64,000 bases of DNA, from positions 558,001 through 622,000 of the forward strand of contig CANTFL010001315.1 of the NCBI GenBank assembly GCA_947650285.1. The letters run 5' to 3'. The stretch comes from Hyaloperonospora brassicae (lineage: Eukaryota > Oomycota > Peronosporomycetes > Peronosporales > Peronosporaceae). Shown in pieces: positions 34,126 through 45,389 of the stretch (the first letter of the stretch is position 1; every line of letters begins with the position of its first letter). The position numbers were made by a program, and so were the translations under genes. The notes beneath the pieces were generated by a model that had not been told where the DNA came from, did no database searches, and saw only the letters and a list, made by a program, of their open reading frames with translations.

Positions 34126-37100
34126 GTCTGAAAGTGCCAGTCGCACTCGGATTGTAGACGTTTGCGACGGAAGTCGGTGGATTTCGAAGTGAAGCGTACG
34201 AGCCGTACTAAGAAACGGCAGTTAGGCGAGATGACTGTACAGCGAAACGTTCTTAGCTTCAGGATTGGATATGGCAGAAAGACAGTGAATCGAGAACTGC
34301 AGTGTGTGTACCGTAGCTGAAGACAACTGGCGGGCGAGTTTGTTGAGCAGGTACGGACGGTTCTTGTACCTCCAGAAGTCTTTTGATAGTCAGTGGGCAG
34401 TGGGAAAGTGAAGCGTCTTGACGAACAGATTGAAAGGTGGAAGACACGCTTCGTCTGCTCGCGTGGCATATTTGCGCCAATCAGAACGTATTTGAATGGC
34501 TCGAGAGAACATCTGGTCATCTTGGGATATTGCTGCCACCTCCAGTTTACTGATCCGCTCCCGGTTAGCCACAGCCGACTAGAAAATGTCGGATTGTCGG
34601 ACGCGCAACGAACTCGTCCCTGGAGTTGTCATGTTGTTTCCATAGTGTGGGGAAGTCATACGGGTACTTGCCAATCGACCGCTAGCGTCAATTGTTGAAC
34701 GTGGGTGATATGCTGAACATGGATGAGACGACGTTGAGCCCTGATTTGTAAACTGAACGTAAATAGAACAGCAGGTTGAACGAACGCGATCATCGACTTC
34801 AAAAGAATTCCGGCTATACAGGCGAAACGATCAAAATGGCTCGTAGACACAATCGACCCTTTGTGTCCTTCCGCCCATCGTTGTTAGTAACAAATACGAT
34901 GGGCGGAAGGACACAAAGGGTCGACTTCATACCGACAATCAGGCAATATTGCGGTCCATGCGCCAAGCTGCGCTTTGACTGTGGATAACATGTGCCGCTT
35001 GATCAGCTAGACCAGACGCTTGGTGTACGAGAAGTCTCTTGCCGCACTCGAGGTTGACATAGACCTGTATGTACGGACCAAAGGTTGCACACCCATCTCA
35101 ACTTACCAACGACGCCGTGTGAGATTGGATGACGATCGGGCGATATTGTACATCGTTAAGTAAGCATCGTCATCACGTACCTCTTGGAGCAAACTATGCT
35201 GCGATAAGGGGATTTGCAGCGTGCTCGTTTGTTACAATGACATTCAGCGCGAAACGCCTTATTCGCAAGAGCCAGTTCACGCTAATGCGACTCTGCCCTA
35301 CACTCCGTCTGCCGCTTCTTCGTACATCGCCGGTCCGCAACGATGTTACGAAACATTGATGTCACTTCTTTTTCGTCCGCTATAACAAGCCGTCCCTGCC
35401 AAGTGGTTTCCGAGAGCGTCGGTCTTCATGTACTCGCTTAGCGGAACTTCGCTCGCACATTTGACGAACGATCTTTGTCGCACGAGCCGTTATTCCCACG
35501 AGAGCAACGGCTCTATCCGATTCCTAGCACAGCTCCTAGCCGTCAAAAATGGCGAATTCCCTTCTTCCGTATCTGGACCCGCGCAAACTGCACACCTGAC
35601 GCCGGACGGTGGTGGCGGTGCGTCACCGGGCTGTACACTGGTGGCAGCACTCAGTGCTGGGGCAGTCTAAAGCACCTTATTCCGTGCACCGCCGCAAAAA
35701 GTCTTTGATGAGGAAACACTCGAGTCATCTCTCAGTCTGAGCTTGAAAGCAACAACAGCCAAGCGAATTAGGCCTCTAACGAGCCAGTTTCTTGGCCACC
35801 CCATGCCTTTGGCGGGTGTGCCTCGTTACAGGGCAACGACCGATAAGCGCAGACCTTCTTGCCGTTGCGCCAGCACCGAGAGGCATCGCAGCGTGCGGAA
35901 CAAAAATGGGCAATCGACATGAGGTCCGGAGCATGGAACACGTCAACGAAGCATCGAGCGTTTATATTGAGGTACAAACTATGCATGCACTCTAAGATCC
36001 TCTTCCAAGTCGTTGGTTTATCTGACATGTGCGCATCTAAACTGACGATGAGAAATCAGTAGGATGGCAAAGTTGTCCTGTACAGTTCCGTAGCGTAGGT
36101 TCGTGCGAGGGAATAGTCAAGATAGCCCGTCTGGGGTAGCCGAAGTGGTTCTAGGTCTCCACTTCAAGGCGAAGTGTGTCCCTGCAGACATCTCGGGATC
36201 GGTCAACGATCATCGTGCCCTTTGCGGAGTCCCCCTCTCGTAAAGCCTGACGCTTTTTGTTGGATCAGCAGACTGATGTAGTAAGCAGGAAACCGGTGAA
36301 GACATGGCCAGGGCCAGGGAGGTTTTGTCGCACAGATACATTCTTGGTTAGTCGTACGTACTCAAGCGACAATCCTACCTCTTTCGCATACGTCATTCAG
36401 GCATCCTACACTGCTGTTTGGCCTTTGGTTCGGATAGAAAGTGAGAGAATGCAACGATACAACTCATCATGACTCAGCGTTTACTATTCACTCCGAAAGC
36501 CCAGCAACTTGCTTGAACAATAGTGCCAAGCCATTGTATGCGATAGTGTTGTTGTGGCGAAGAAATCTATTTCATTGACTTCACAAGTACACTTGTTTTT
36601 TGTCGTATGTCCGGTTAGAACGTGCGTATTGGCTAAGAATCTTCCCCCACTCCTCACTCACAAGTGCATGCATGTGCAGAAGCAATCTGTTCAGTATGTG
36701 CAGTAGATCTCCAAATAAGTTCGCTGAGGTCAAGTACAGTGCGACAAGTCAATCTTCCTCGCTCCTACTTTTGCAAGGTGATTACAAAGCTGGCGACAGC
36801 AATCAATACGGTGCTAGATGGTCTGCGACTACGAACAAAGGCATAGCAGGTTCAGTTCGAGACCATATATAGACATTTGACATCGTCTGCAGGGCGTAAT
36901 CAACAGCTAGTCAAAATCGGTATCGAAGAACGAAGTGCCCCGGCTCCACAGCCTGCAGGAGGTATAGCCGTCACGATAGAATGGAGCCCGTAGCTCAATA
37001 GGAAGTACCGAGCTTGCCGAAGCGGTGTCTTCTGACACACTTGTTCAGCAACACAGAGTTGTACAACATTATGGCGCTATCCACAGCAAAATAAGTTTGG

Positions 37101-37739
37101 GATCGTGCTCACTAGCACAGGATTCACTGGAGTACCCTCACACAGACCTAAAGTTCCGGTTGAGGTACCGACGACTGCGGAAACAATAGATGAGGCAGCC
37201 AACGAGTTCAGTGTGCGGTCTAACGAATCGTTCGTAAGTAGTGCAGGGAGGAGCTAGCTACAACGAAATTTCGACGCATGCTATGAGTAACCGTCATGGT
37301 CATTAGCTCGGTATCGGCTAGGATGTAGACGCAAGTGACTAAGCTGGACCTTCCCACACCCAGTTGCACCAAAAGCCGTGTAAGGATTACATCTTCATTA
37401 ACCATTCTACGAGTCAGAGGGTGATCATATTATGTCCATTCAACACGCAGTTCTACCTACACGGACATGTACGCCAGTACTGTCAATGAGTGAGCCAGCT
37501 AAATGCCATTGACACCTCAAGTGGGTTGATGGGAATACTAACCTACATGATGACATTCGTCAATATATACGTGGCTGAGTAAGTATTGCACGAGTATTAC
37601 ATTTGAGGTTAATATTCAAAAGGCTTTATTTATTTATATTCCTTAAAAGGTGACCCTCAAACGTAGTATTCCTGCAATATTCCTTTTCAAGATAATACCT
37701 GGTGCTGCTTTATTCATTGGCTGGTATAGGCCATTATGT
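34126..37739. other. Gap between effector 2 and the inverted-repeat element
   Basis: Besides the hairpin at 34853-34924, I see only short conflicting frames. Plus-strand frames around 35400-35700 and 36600-36870 look faintly coding but match nothing I know. Confidence 0.4.
34853..34924. repeat. Perfect 29-bp inverted repeat, hairpin-forming
   Basis: The left arm is 34853-34881 and the right arm 34896-34924, exact reverse complements, starting TCGACCCTTTGTG. The 14-nt centre contains a smaller palindrome (TGTTA G TAACA), so nearly the whole unit can fold into one stem. Confidence 0.9.
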
Positions 37740-37765
37740 CAAGGAGATTTATCGGCACACACCCA

Positions 37766-38004
37766 CCCTTTGATGCGTGCACACACCCCTAAAATAGAGG
37801 CCTCTCATTAAGCACCGTAACCTCCCTAACTAAGTACCTGCACACTTATTCATACAAAATGCCATATAATTTTCTTTACTTTACACACACCCCTTCGTAA
37901 TGCAGGCCTCTTTTGTGTCAGCACACAGCCTTGCGAATATCTTCCGCTCTCATTATCCGGTGCCCACTATAAGTACCCCTAATACTACCATTTTCCTATT
38001 TTTA
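37766..38004 (+). repeat. Left terminal inverted repeat
   Basis: Matches 39189-39416 in reverse, with shared stretches such as CTCATTAAGCACCGTAACC, TTATTCATACAAAATGCCAT and CCCTAATACTACCATTTTCC. A few substitutions and small gaps separate the copies. Confidence 0.9.
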
Positions 38005-38040
38005 ACAGCGTCCCGAACAACGTCGACAACGCCTGAGATA

Positions 38041-38676
38041 CGAGCAGCAATTCAGCCGTTCGGGCCGCGTGAGCTCTCGCGGCGAGAAGCAAAGAGGAGC
38101 GCATGTGACCTGTGCGTTTCTCTGCTCATTGTCGTACCCGCCATCTGTCTCGTTGTGGTGCTGTACGAGTTCCTCTATTTACTAGAGTACACTACCTGCA
38201 CGACAGCAGGAATCCGTCTCGTTGTTGAGCAGAGCGGCGTTTGCGCACGGACGACAACGCAGAAGCTGTCACTTCTCTGTCGCAGCCGCTTGTAGCTACT
38301 CGGTCGATTGTCAATGGACGTCGCACGATCGTTCTGGCGGCCAATTACCGCGACTCGACCAGGTGAGCGGGTGCCACATATACACATTAGTTTACTTGTG
38401 TCTGTTTAAATCCGACCTCTGGATAATTATTTGCTGACTTTTTGTGGATGTGAAATGCGTCTTTGACCTTTCAGGTGCTTGGAGTCACTGCGGTCGATCT
38501 TTGACAATGAAGCAGCGCCGGACAATTGCAAGTTAGCATTTTATAATCAGATTTATCCTGCAAGGAATGAGCGCTCGTGCGCAGACGTGTTTTGTGAGCT
38601 CGTTGGGGGAGACGACTGTCACCGCGCACAACTTGTGTCGTCTCAGATCGACGCTGATAATGCGACGGTTGGTCAT
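38041..38676 (+). pseudogene. Captured fragment of a GlcNAc-type glycosyltransferase-like gene, with an intron
   Basis: Inside the inverted-repeat element the plus strand encodes a possible type II membrane anchor (SLLIVVPAICLVVVLYEFLY). In a shifted frame it then encodes TIVLAANYRDST. A well-formed intron (CCAG/GTGAGC at 38363 to TTTCAG at 38474, phase 2) joins this to CLESLRSIFDNEA and on through ARNERSCADVFCELV to SSQIDADNATVGH, stop at 38676. The IxxAxYRD start, spaced cysteines and a later D-A pair resemble oomycete GlcNAc glycosyltransferases (PF11397 type). The anchor part is in a different frame with a stop, and the catalytic domain is cut short, so it is not functional. Family assignment is tentative. 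Confidence 0.5.
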
Positions 38677-39188
38677 TGACGTGGCGTCTGGTAGCTTTTC
38701 TTTGGGAGCGGCTATTGACTTACTTGCTGCTGATGGGTTTATGTTTGATCAGATGCAGTGTAAATTGGAACTTTAACTCACCAAGTGGAATCACCACTAA
38801 GGCCGTAGTCTTCAGAACATTCTTTAAATCGTGCATGACGCCATTTTCAGCGTCATTAACCACTGAATGCATAACAACAGAAGTGAACACAGCCCTGTCT
38901 CATTCAGGGATAAATTCTCACGGGATTAATACGCGTTTTCCATACCAGAGTCGTCTGCCAACTGTGTAGGGGCCCACTACTGCGCGGTACGAGACGGAAT
39001 AGGCCATCATGTACGAGCATTTCTACCTGGCAATTGACTCGCACATAATTTTGTGCGCGATCGGGACGAGAAGATCATTGCGCAGTGGGGGTCGATCAAG
39101 AACCCGAACGCCGTCATTTCGATCTACCCATAGTCCACTGAACATTTGACGGATCATGGTGTGGATGTTTTGTATTTGAATTATCGAT

Positions 39189-39416
39189 AAAAAAAGGAAA
39201 ATGGTAGTATTAGGGGTACTTATAGTGGGAAACGGATAATGAGATCGGTAGTCATACGCAAGACTATGTGCTGACACAAAAGAGGCCTGTATTACGAAGG
39301 GGTGTGTACAAAGTAAAGAAAATTTATGGCATTTTGTATGAATAAGTGTGCAGTACCTAGTTAGGGAGGTTACGGTGCTTAATGAGGGGCCTCTATTTCA
39401 GGGGTGGCACGTATCA
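39189..39416 (-). repeat. Right terminal inverted repeat
   Basis: Reverse complement of 37766-38004. It is followed directly on its outer side by an LTR-like fragment. Confidence 0.9.
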
Positions 39417-39436
39417 AAAAGTGAGTGTGTTCCTTG

Positions 39437-42400
39437 AAATCTAATATCAATTGGCTGAAACACCGACGCTGCAAGAAGCGCGGTATGGGTGGTGAGCAAG
39501 TAGTTGAATAAGAAATTTGCAATTTGATATCGTTTAAGTAGGACGAACATAGTATAGTAGAAGAAGGTGCCCACTAATTATATAGAGCTCTATGTCTCTT
39601 CTACTTAGCGTTTTCCTTAGTGGACTCACTTTCCTGTACACGCCAGGTTTACACGAGGTAACGAATCGCCTGCTTACACTGTAGGTAGAGAAGATAGCTT
39701 CAATTTGTGGCACAAGAATTCGAGGCCTTGTTGCACATGTAAGCACTTCGTGGTCTCTCCTCGGACATTTCATTCCACATGAACATGTCAGATGCGCACG
39801 CATGTGGCTTTCAACCCACGCGAGGAGACTTCTGTAATGTATGCCATATCGAATATCGAAAGTGTGCCGGGACCGTCCGCGGACATTAGCCATCAGCGCC
39901 ATGCTGTTCGCTATGAAATGAGGCGAGCATCACGATGTGTTTGCACATTGTACTCAAACATGAACAGAATTCGTCGCTGAGAGGTTACCTCGATTTTTGC
40001 ACCAAGGTTCTCATTGACCAGATTAATAAATGGAACTGTGTGTTTAAAATTCAAACAGTTGAGGCAACAGCAAGATGTTGCTGCTAGAGATCGCGCAAGC
40101 TTGTCGACCTGAAATTTAATGATTGGTTACTTCAAGTACAAGAGCATCGAGAAAGACTTCCAGAAGTCTTGGTTCGTCGAGTTGAATGGCGCTATAAGGG
40201 TATCGTCGAAGACTTAATTCAAGATGCATTTGCCAGGTCAAAATTGGCAGGGCGTAAATAAAATTGGGGTCAAAGGCTCCAGCTCAGCGACCCATGTGCG
40301 TCGGAGTTATCACAGGTCGTCAAGAACTAATTCATACAAACATACAATCCGCTGAGGACTAAGTTTATGGTTTGATCAGAGCCTTATATGATCGAATAGG
40401 GTAAACGTGACATTCACGTAAGCCTTGTACTTTCTTTACCTTGCGCGTTGTATCACGGACAACCGGGTGTATGAATCCTCGTTGACTACGGTGTGCATAA
40501 AAGGTTTAGCGATTAGTACCTTCGAAACCATTTTTTTGCCTTGATCTGTATACGCCGGATCAAGCGATAGTCTTAATTTACCAGGAAGCCTTCAGAATGA
40601 AGCAGACTCACGTCAACTCAATTATATGCCCGTCGACTCATACGAAAAGGGTTTATGGACCAGAACGGATACAACTCTCCTACATAGAGGGCGAGAAAAC
40701 TCGCGCTTTAGCATACAAACGATTGCGGGAATACATTCGATGTCAAAAGATGGAGGCTAGGCCTATGTGCATAGTAACCTGAACTCATTGTAAAATTCGA
40801 CAATACGTGACGCCCGTCAGTCGGACAATACACGGCCAAGAAGCGGGCTCTTCGCTGTTCTGAAGTCGAAAGAACGAGTGGGGTCGTCAAAGAAAACGAT
40901 TTGGTAAGCAGGGTGAGAGCGTCCTGTTGTTCTAGTATTCTCTCGAGGATTTGAAGGCCGCTAGTCGAAGTTTGCCATATGCACACGGTGCTCGTTTATG
41001 CTGCCTCGAGTGATGAACTATGCCTTATCACCTCAACGAAATAAGTGGCAAAGGACATGTCACTTCGTGTCCGAGTCGAATGCGCGGGTCGACTAACTTG
41101 TTCAACGCCAATGGCTAGTAATACGTAGGCTCAAACGTTTTGAAGCGCAAAGCCCCACCAACGAAGATGACGGTGCGTCTTGCAACAGGCGCATTTTGTA
41201 CTGAAAAGACCTGTGCCGTGAATATCTACTCATGTTGAGATACAAACAGTGCGATCGTAAATTTGTCGTTCTAAATTTAAATGAAAAGTTGGACGTATTG
41301 CTGGTCCACAATAGTTTAGACGATACAAGCCCTGGAAAGTCCGGAAGCGTCGATCATTTAAGATACCTCCCGATTGATCATAAAAGTTCATACAACGATC
41401 GTCTTAAGCTGTTACAAGCGTGTAAATGTATTTTATGAGTGATTTCGATAGCGTCATTTGTGAATCAATCATAAACACGGCTACATAGAACCTTGATGTA
41501 GTCAATCACTACAGTATGGTGCAATCAGCGGGTGGCTGCAGTAAAAGATACGAAACGCTAGATTTTTATTACTCGAATAATTCGAGTGACCCGTACATGG
41601 ATACATGCCTAGCGGGAAGCATCCAAGAAAAAGAAATTTGATTTCCAGAACGACAGCATTGTTATTCTAGGTAGACGGAAAAGTCGATCGTTGAGGACCT
41701 GGCTGTGGTAGCGCTACCACATTCAAAAGGAGTTGAAGTTAAGTCCGTGGCACGAACCCGCGACACGCAATTAGGTAATTGAAATATAAATCCATCTATT
41801 GATCGATGTTTGCACCCGTGGGGAAGATTCATATTACGTTCGCATGCGTGTGCGGGAAACCCCCCATACTAGACGTCCATAAGACCGGAACACTATCAGA
41901 AATTATAGCTTGTTTTCCTGACAAATAAGCATTTTCACTACTTTAAACACCCCACATTTTCGTAAATAACGGTAGTAAATTAATTGCGGACAATTGTACA
42001 TTTTACCGACCATCTTCCTTTTTCATGCAATACTTCAAGTAACTTTTGTGCATGTGAAAATACGTTTTGGCATTCCAGTGTCCCGTGACCGTGTCAATCC
42101 TTCTATTTCCATATACACACGTATAATTATCACTAAAGCTTACATATAACTAAGTCGCCTCTTCTTCGCATTCCTCTCTCGACATTTTGTGTAAAAAGTG
42201 AACGCGCGTGGAATTTGGACGATTCCTTGTCAATTCACTGATAACCATATCTAAAAATCACCAGTTTCACACAATTTTTTCAATCCCCGTCAGCTTTTAA
42301 GTACTATCACCCGGCTTCTTGTACTTGATCTCTTGTTCTGAATTCTTGAATCCCTTTTAAAATCGAAAGCATATAACTTTTGTACGGCTTATCGTGGCGA

Positions 42401-42847
42401 AGTAGAATTTGAACGGGTGTACTGCTGACCTCTGGAAATCAACCTCAGATATGATAACTTGGTTCAACTTGATATGTTTGGTGCAACAGGCCATTTTCTA
42501 GCTGTTCTTGCAAAGGAAGGGTAGGTAGTTATCTGGAAGTATAATAAAATAGGATCAATATGACGATCTGAGATGATGCGCGGATTGGTCAGTATGATCT
42601 GCATAATGAGCTCAAATACATTAACATTATGGTGTACAGATCAACATAGACGGTGACGATCCCGGTCAAAGACATGTGAAGATCGGTGATTGAAGGAAGT
42701 AGACTTGGTTTGGAACGGTAAAGATATCAATACTGAGGTGAGCATGCACGTTATTGCAATTCAAAAAGGTTTGAGAATGGGTACGTCTATCTGGTATTAC
42801 AAACATTTCTCATGTAGCGTGGAGATTTATCTGTAAAATAAAGGCAT
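39437..42847. other. Gap with decayed repeats
   Basis: A reversed LTR-like fragment (copy D) lies at 39445-39510. Beyond it, plus-strand frames at 40597-40782 and 41232-41438 look like pieces of a damaged coding region of unknown type. The stretch becomes strongly AT-rich after about 41.9 kb. Confidence 0.4.
39445..39510 (+). repeat. LTR-like fragment, copy D
   Basis: On the minus strand it reads CTCACCACCCATACCGCGC followed by GCAGCGTCGG, matching the core of copies A-C. It abuts the right inverted repeat, suggesting that the DNA element inserted in or beside an older LTR. Confidence 0.5.
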
Positions 42848-45389
42848 TTATAGACTACTAAAAGTTTTGCTGAAACACCTCGCATATGATAACCGTTCGG
42901 ATTCCTGGTTAGAAATATGGATGCGCGATCCAGTGTCGTCTGACTGGATATCACTCATCGAAAAATCAACCAATCCTCCATATACAGGTTTTTGAATATG
43001 AGTTCGAATATGTTCGATATCGAAGATGGGTACGTGTATGATGGAACGGCCTGGTGGCATAGGTGGTACCTCATAGTAATACGAGGAGGTGAGCCAACGA
43101 GTTCGAATTCAAAATTTATGTAAACTGTACGTTATATGACGCCGATACATATTAGTTCGGATACATTGGAAATTGTGTGCAATGTTTGAATAGATATTCA
43201 TTATTTGCGTACTGTTTTAATAATGGTGTCTATATTGATATATGACACACGACCTTTTGGCACCATCTCAGGTGGCACGATCATTTGGGGTGCAAGTTCA
43301 AGCGTGACAGTATTCCAAGATCCGAAGGCATAAATTGCGTTCTGCGAGTAAGGCATGGTTAGAGTTCCGATAGTGATCCAAGTGGTTATACGTAAAGCTA
43401 ACTCCGAACACTTATGGCAACGATACGTGTAAAAATTGTCCCCATTGATGCCAACCTCAAGCTCGTCAACACAGTCAGTATCATTACGCTTGCCAAAGTT
43501 GTAGTGCGTGATGATTCTTAGCAGTCTCTTTAGACTGTTGCACAGCCACGTAACAGAGGAGACGTCACTTTATAGGCACACATCGTCTCGTACCTGTTGC
43601 ATATCTTATTAAGAACATATATTGGATGAAGGTAATATCAAGCCTCGTTCTCTATTGTCTCCTCTTTCGAATATTTTGGAGTAGAAGTCTTTATGCTTGT
43701 ATCTTTTGGTCTACATATTTACATTGTTATGGCAGCAGCTCTTCGTAGAAACTCAGGTCTAGAACTATATAATATATCTTGATCCAAACCCAGTCATGTA
43801 GCGCTTTGGTATATTTCTTTCAAAAAATATACTACCGAAATATATATTAGTTGAACATCCCAAGAAAGTTTGATCTCGTAGATCTTGCCCCAGTGTAGCC
43901 GAAAATGTATTTGGGTAGGGTGGCACAATTATTTCATTGTTTAAATAAGGTGCAAACAAGTGTTATAGCATTCTAGTATGTAGTACGAGGCGTCTCCGGC
44001 ATGTATTCCACCTGCCCTTGTAAGCATTGATACCATGGCATAAGTTACTCAAGCTTTCCCTATCGTGTCATCTGCCAAAGAATACATAAGGTACCCAGAA
44101 AATACCGCAAATGGCGTACACAAACATCTGTTTTCTGCAAGGTCATCTCAAATCCATCGAATAATAGCGTAACGCGCCCCAACAGCGTAGTCTAATGGAT
44201 ACACATCCTAGCTGGAAATAATCAACGATGTTTTATCCATCGTGTTGCGGGTCACTTCGTAGGAATATGTCTTGTGGCAGTCTACAACGCGTGGAAAGGA
44301 CATGATGCATACTCAACGTAAAATTTCGCGCGAGCGCTACGATCAAGCATACGTATGTAATTGTTTAGGTCCATCACTTGCGGTCAGATCTCCACGTATT
44401 TCCTACCTTATACCGGAAAATAAAATACAATAAAAGATTGCACGGCGAGTAATGTGGCATTCCGAAACCGAAAAAGGATGTTGAAGATGTACAAATCATT
44501 ATTTGTGTTCGTTAACTTGCCAAGCTCGTGCGGGATTTGTAGAAAGGTAAAACCGTGAAACAATTTGTTTGAGTATATGTTAATGCGATTAATACTTAGT
44601 AATGGCAATTATATATATAGCGTACAAAGTTTTATGCAGTGACATCGGATATTGGTCGATTCTACAAAACGTCTAATTAAATAATGAACACGCGCAATCG
44701 GTGGTGGAAGGAGTGCTTGTTTGCATGTTTTGCACTTAGATATAGTTTAGATAAGTTTGAACATAGATGTTGGTGATATTATATATTTTTATACGGAGCC
44801 TTCTATATTAGAACACTGTGTTCTCGTTGATATAAATGCTTCCTCTGGATGTCGTGAACGTGGATTTCCGACGAAATGGACTACACTGATTTGAGTGTAG
44901 GTCACCATCATAATATTTGCAGCATATAGGTATTACACCTTTTCACTTAGTATCAGATCTACGAGTTAAAATTATGCGTTTTTGTTAATGTACATGCTTC
45001 TTTGTATGTCGTGAACGTGGACTTTTGACGAAATGAACAATACTGTTGCGAGTGTAGGTCACCATTATAATGTTTGCAGCATATATGTACCACTTCGTTT
45101 CACTTAGTATCACTTCGTGATACATCAACGACGACGGCATTTTCCACCATGATAGTAGTTGGATAGAACAGCTCTCGCTCTACATGTGAAATATGCCAGT
45201 TGATTTCCAGTTGATTGATACCGAACAGACTGCGTCCAAGCTCAGTTGTTCGAGTGTAAGCGGACCGGCCGTAAGCCCCATGTTGCTTGATCCATAGGAG
45301 GCGAGCAACATGCCGCGAATGCCAAGTTCATGCAGCATGAACTTGGTGCGGCTAAAATAATAACCTTGCTTGAAAAGCAGTGTTTTCAA
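42848..45389 (-). pseudogene. Cluster of decayed, unidentified coding pieces
   Basis: Five minus-strand pieces read like protein: 45389-45180, 44608-44408, 43959-43765, about 43540-43255 and about 43100-42848. They are separated by stops and frameshifts in AT-rich DNA. Two of them share a pattern. One has ELAPQMIVPPEMVPKGRVSYI, and the other has ELVGS in one frame then YEVPPMPPGRSIIHVPIF. A third has NNEIIVPPYPN. The recurring VPP(x)nP-G-R block suggests a repeated beta-rich domain or several copies of one gene. I do not recognise the family. A captured viral or transposon structural gene is one possibility, without direct evidence. Confidence 0.35.
44817..45115. repeat. Imperfect tandem duplication, about 157-bp unit
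   Basis: The segment containing GTCGTGAACGTGGA, GAGTGTAGGTCACCAT and CAGCATAT occurs at 44851 and again 157 bp later at 45008, with many substitutions. It overlaps the decayed coding cluster. Confidence 0.75.

Larger units (their letters stand above)
37740..39436. mobile_element. DNA transposon with long terminal inverted repeats, gene-capturing (Pack-MULE-like)
   Basis: Two inverted repeats of about 230-240 bp at high identity bound about 1.2 kb of unrelated DNA. No transposase is seen inside, so it would be non-autonomous. Long TIRs and captured host sequence are typical of Mutator-like elements. The outermost conserved bases are TCAAGGA on each side, but I could not see a target-site duplication, so the true ends may be slightly inside or outside. 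The captured interior is described separately. Confidence 0.75.

Noticed and set aside
36130..36205. Possible tRNA-Leu-like sequence (GTAGCCGAAGTGGTT, with a CAA anticodon-like loop)
   Set aside because: No acceptor stem pairing and no T-loop consensus, so it is treated as chance.
36979..37040. tRNA-like run (GCCCGTAGCTCAATAGG)
   Set aside because: It has a D-arm-like start, but the D loop is too long and no anticodon stem or T-arm (GGTTCGA) follows.
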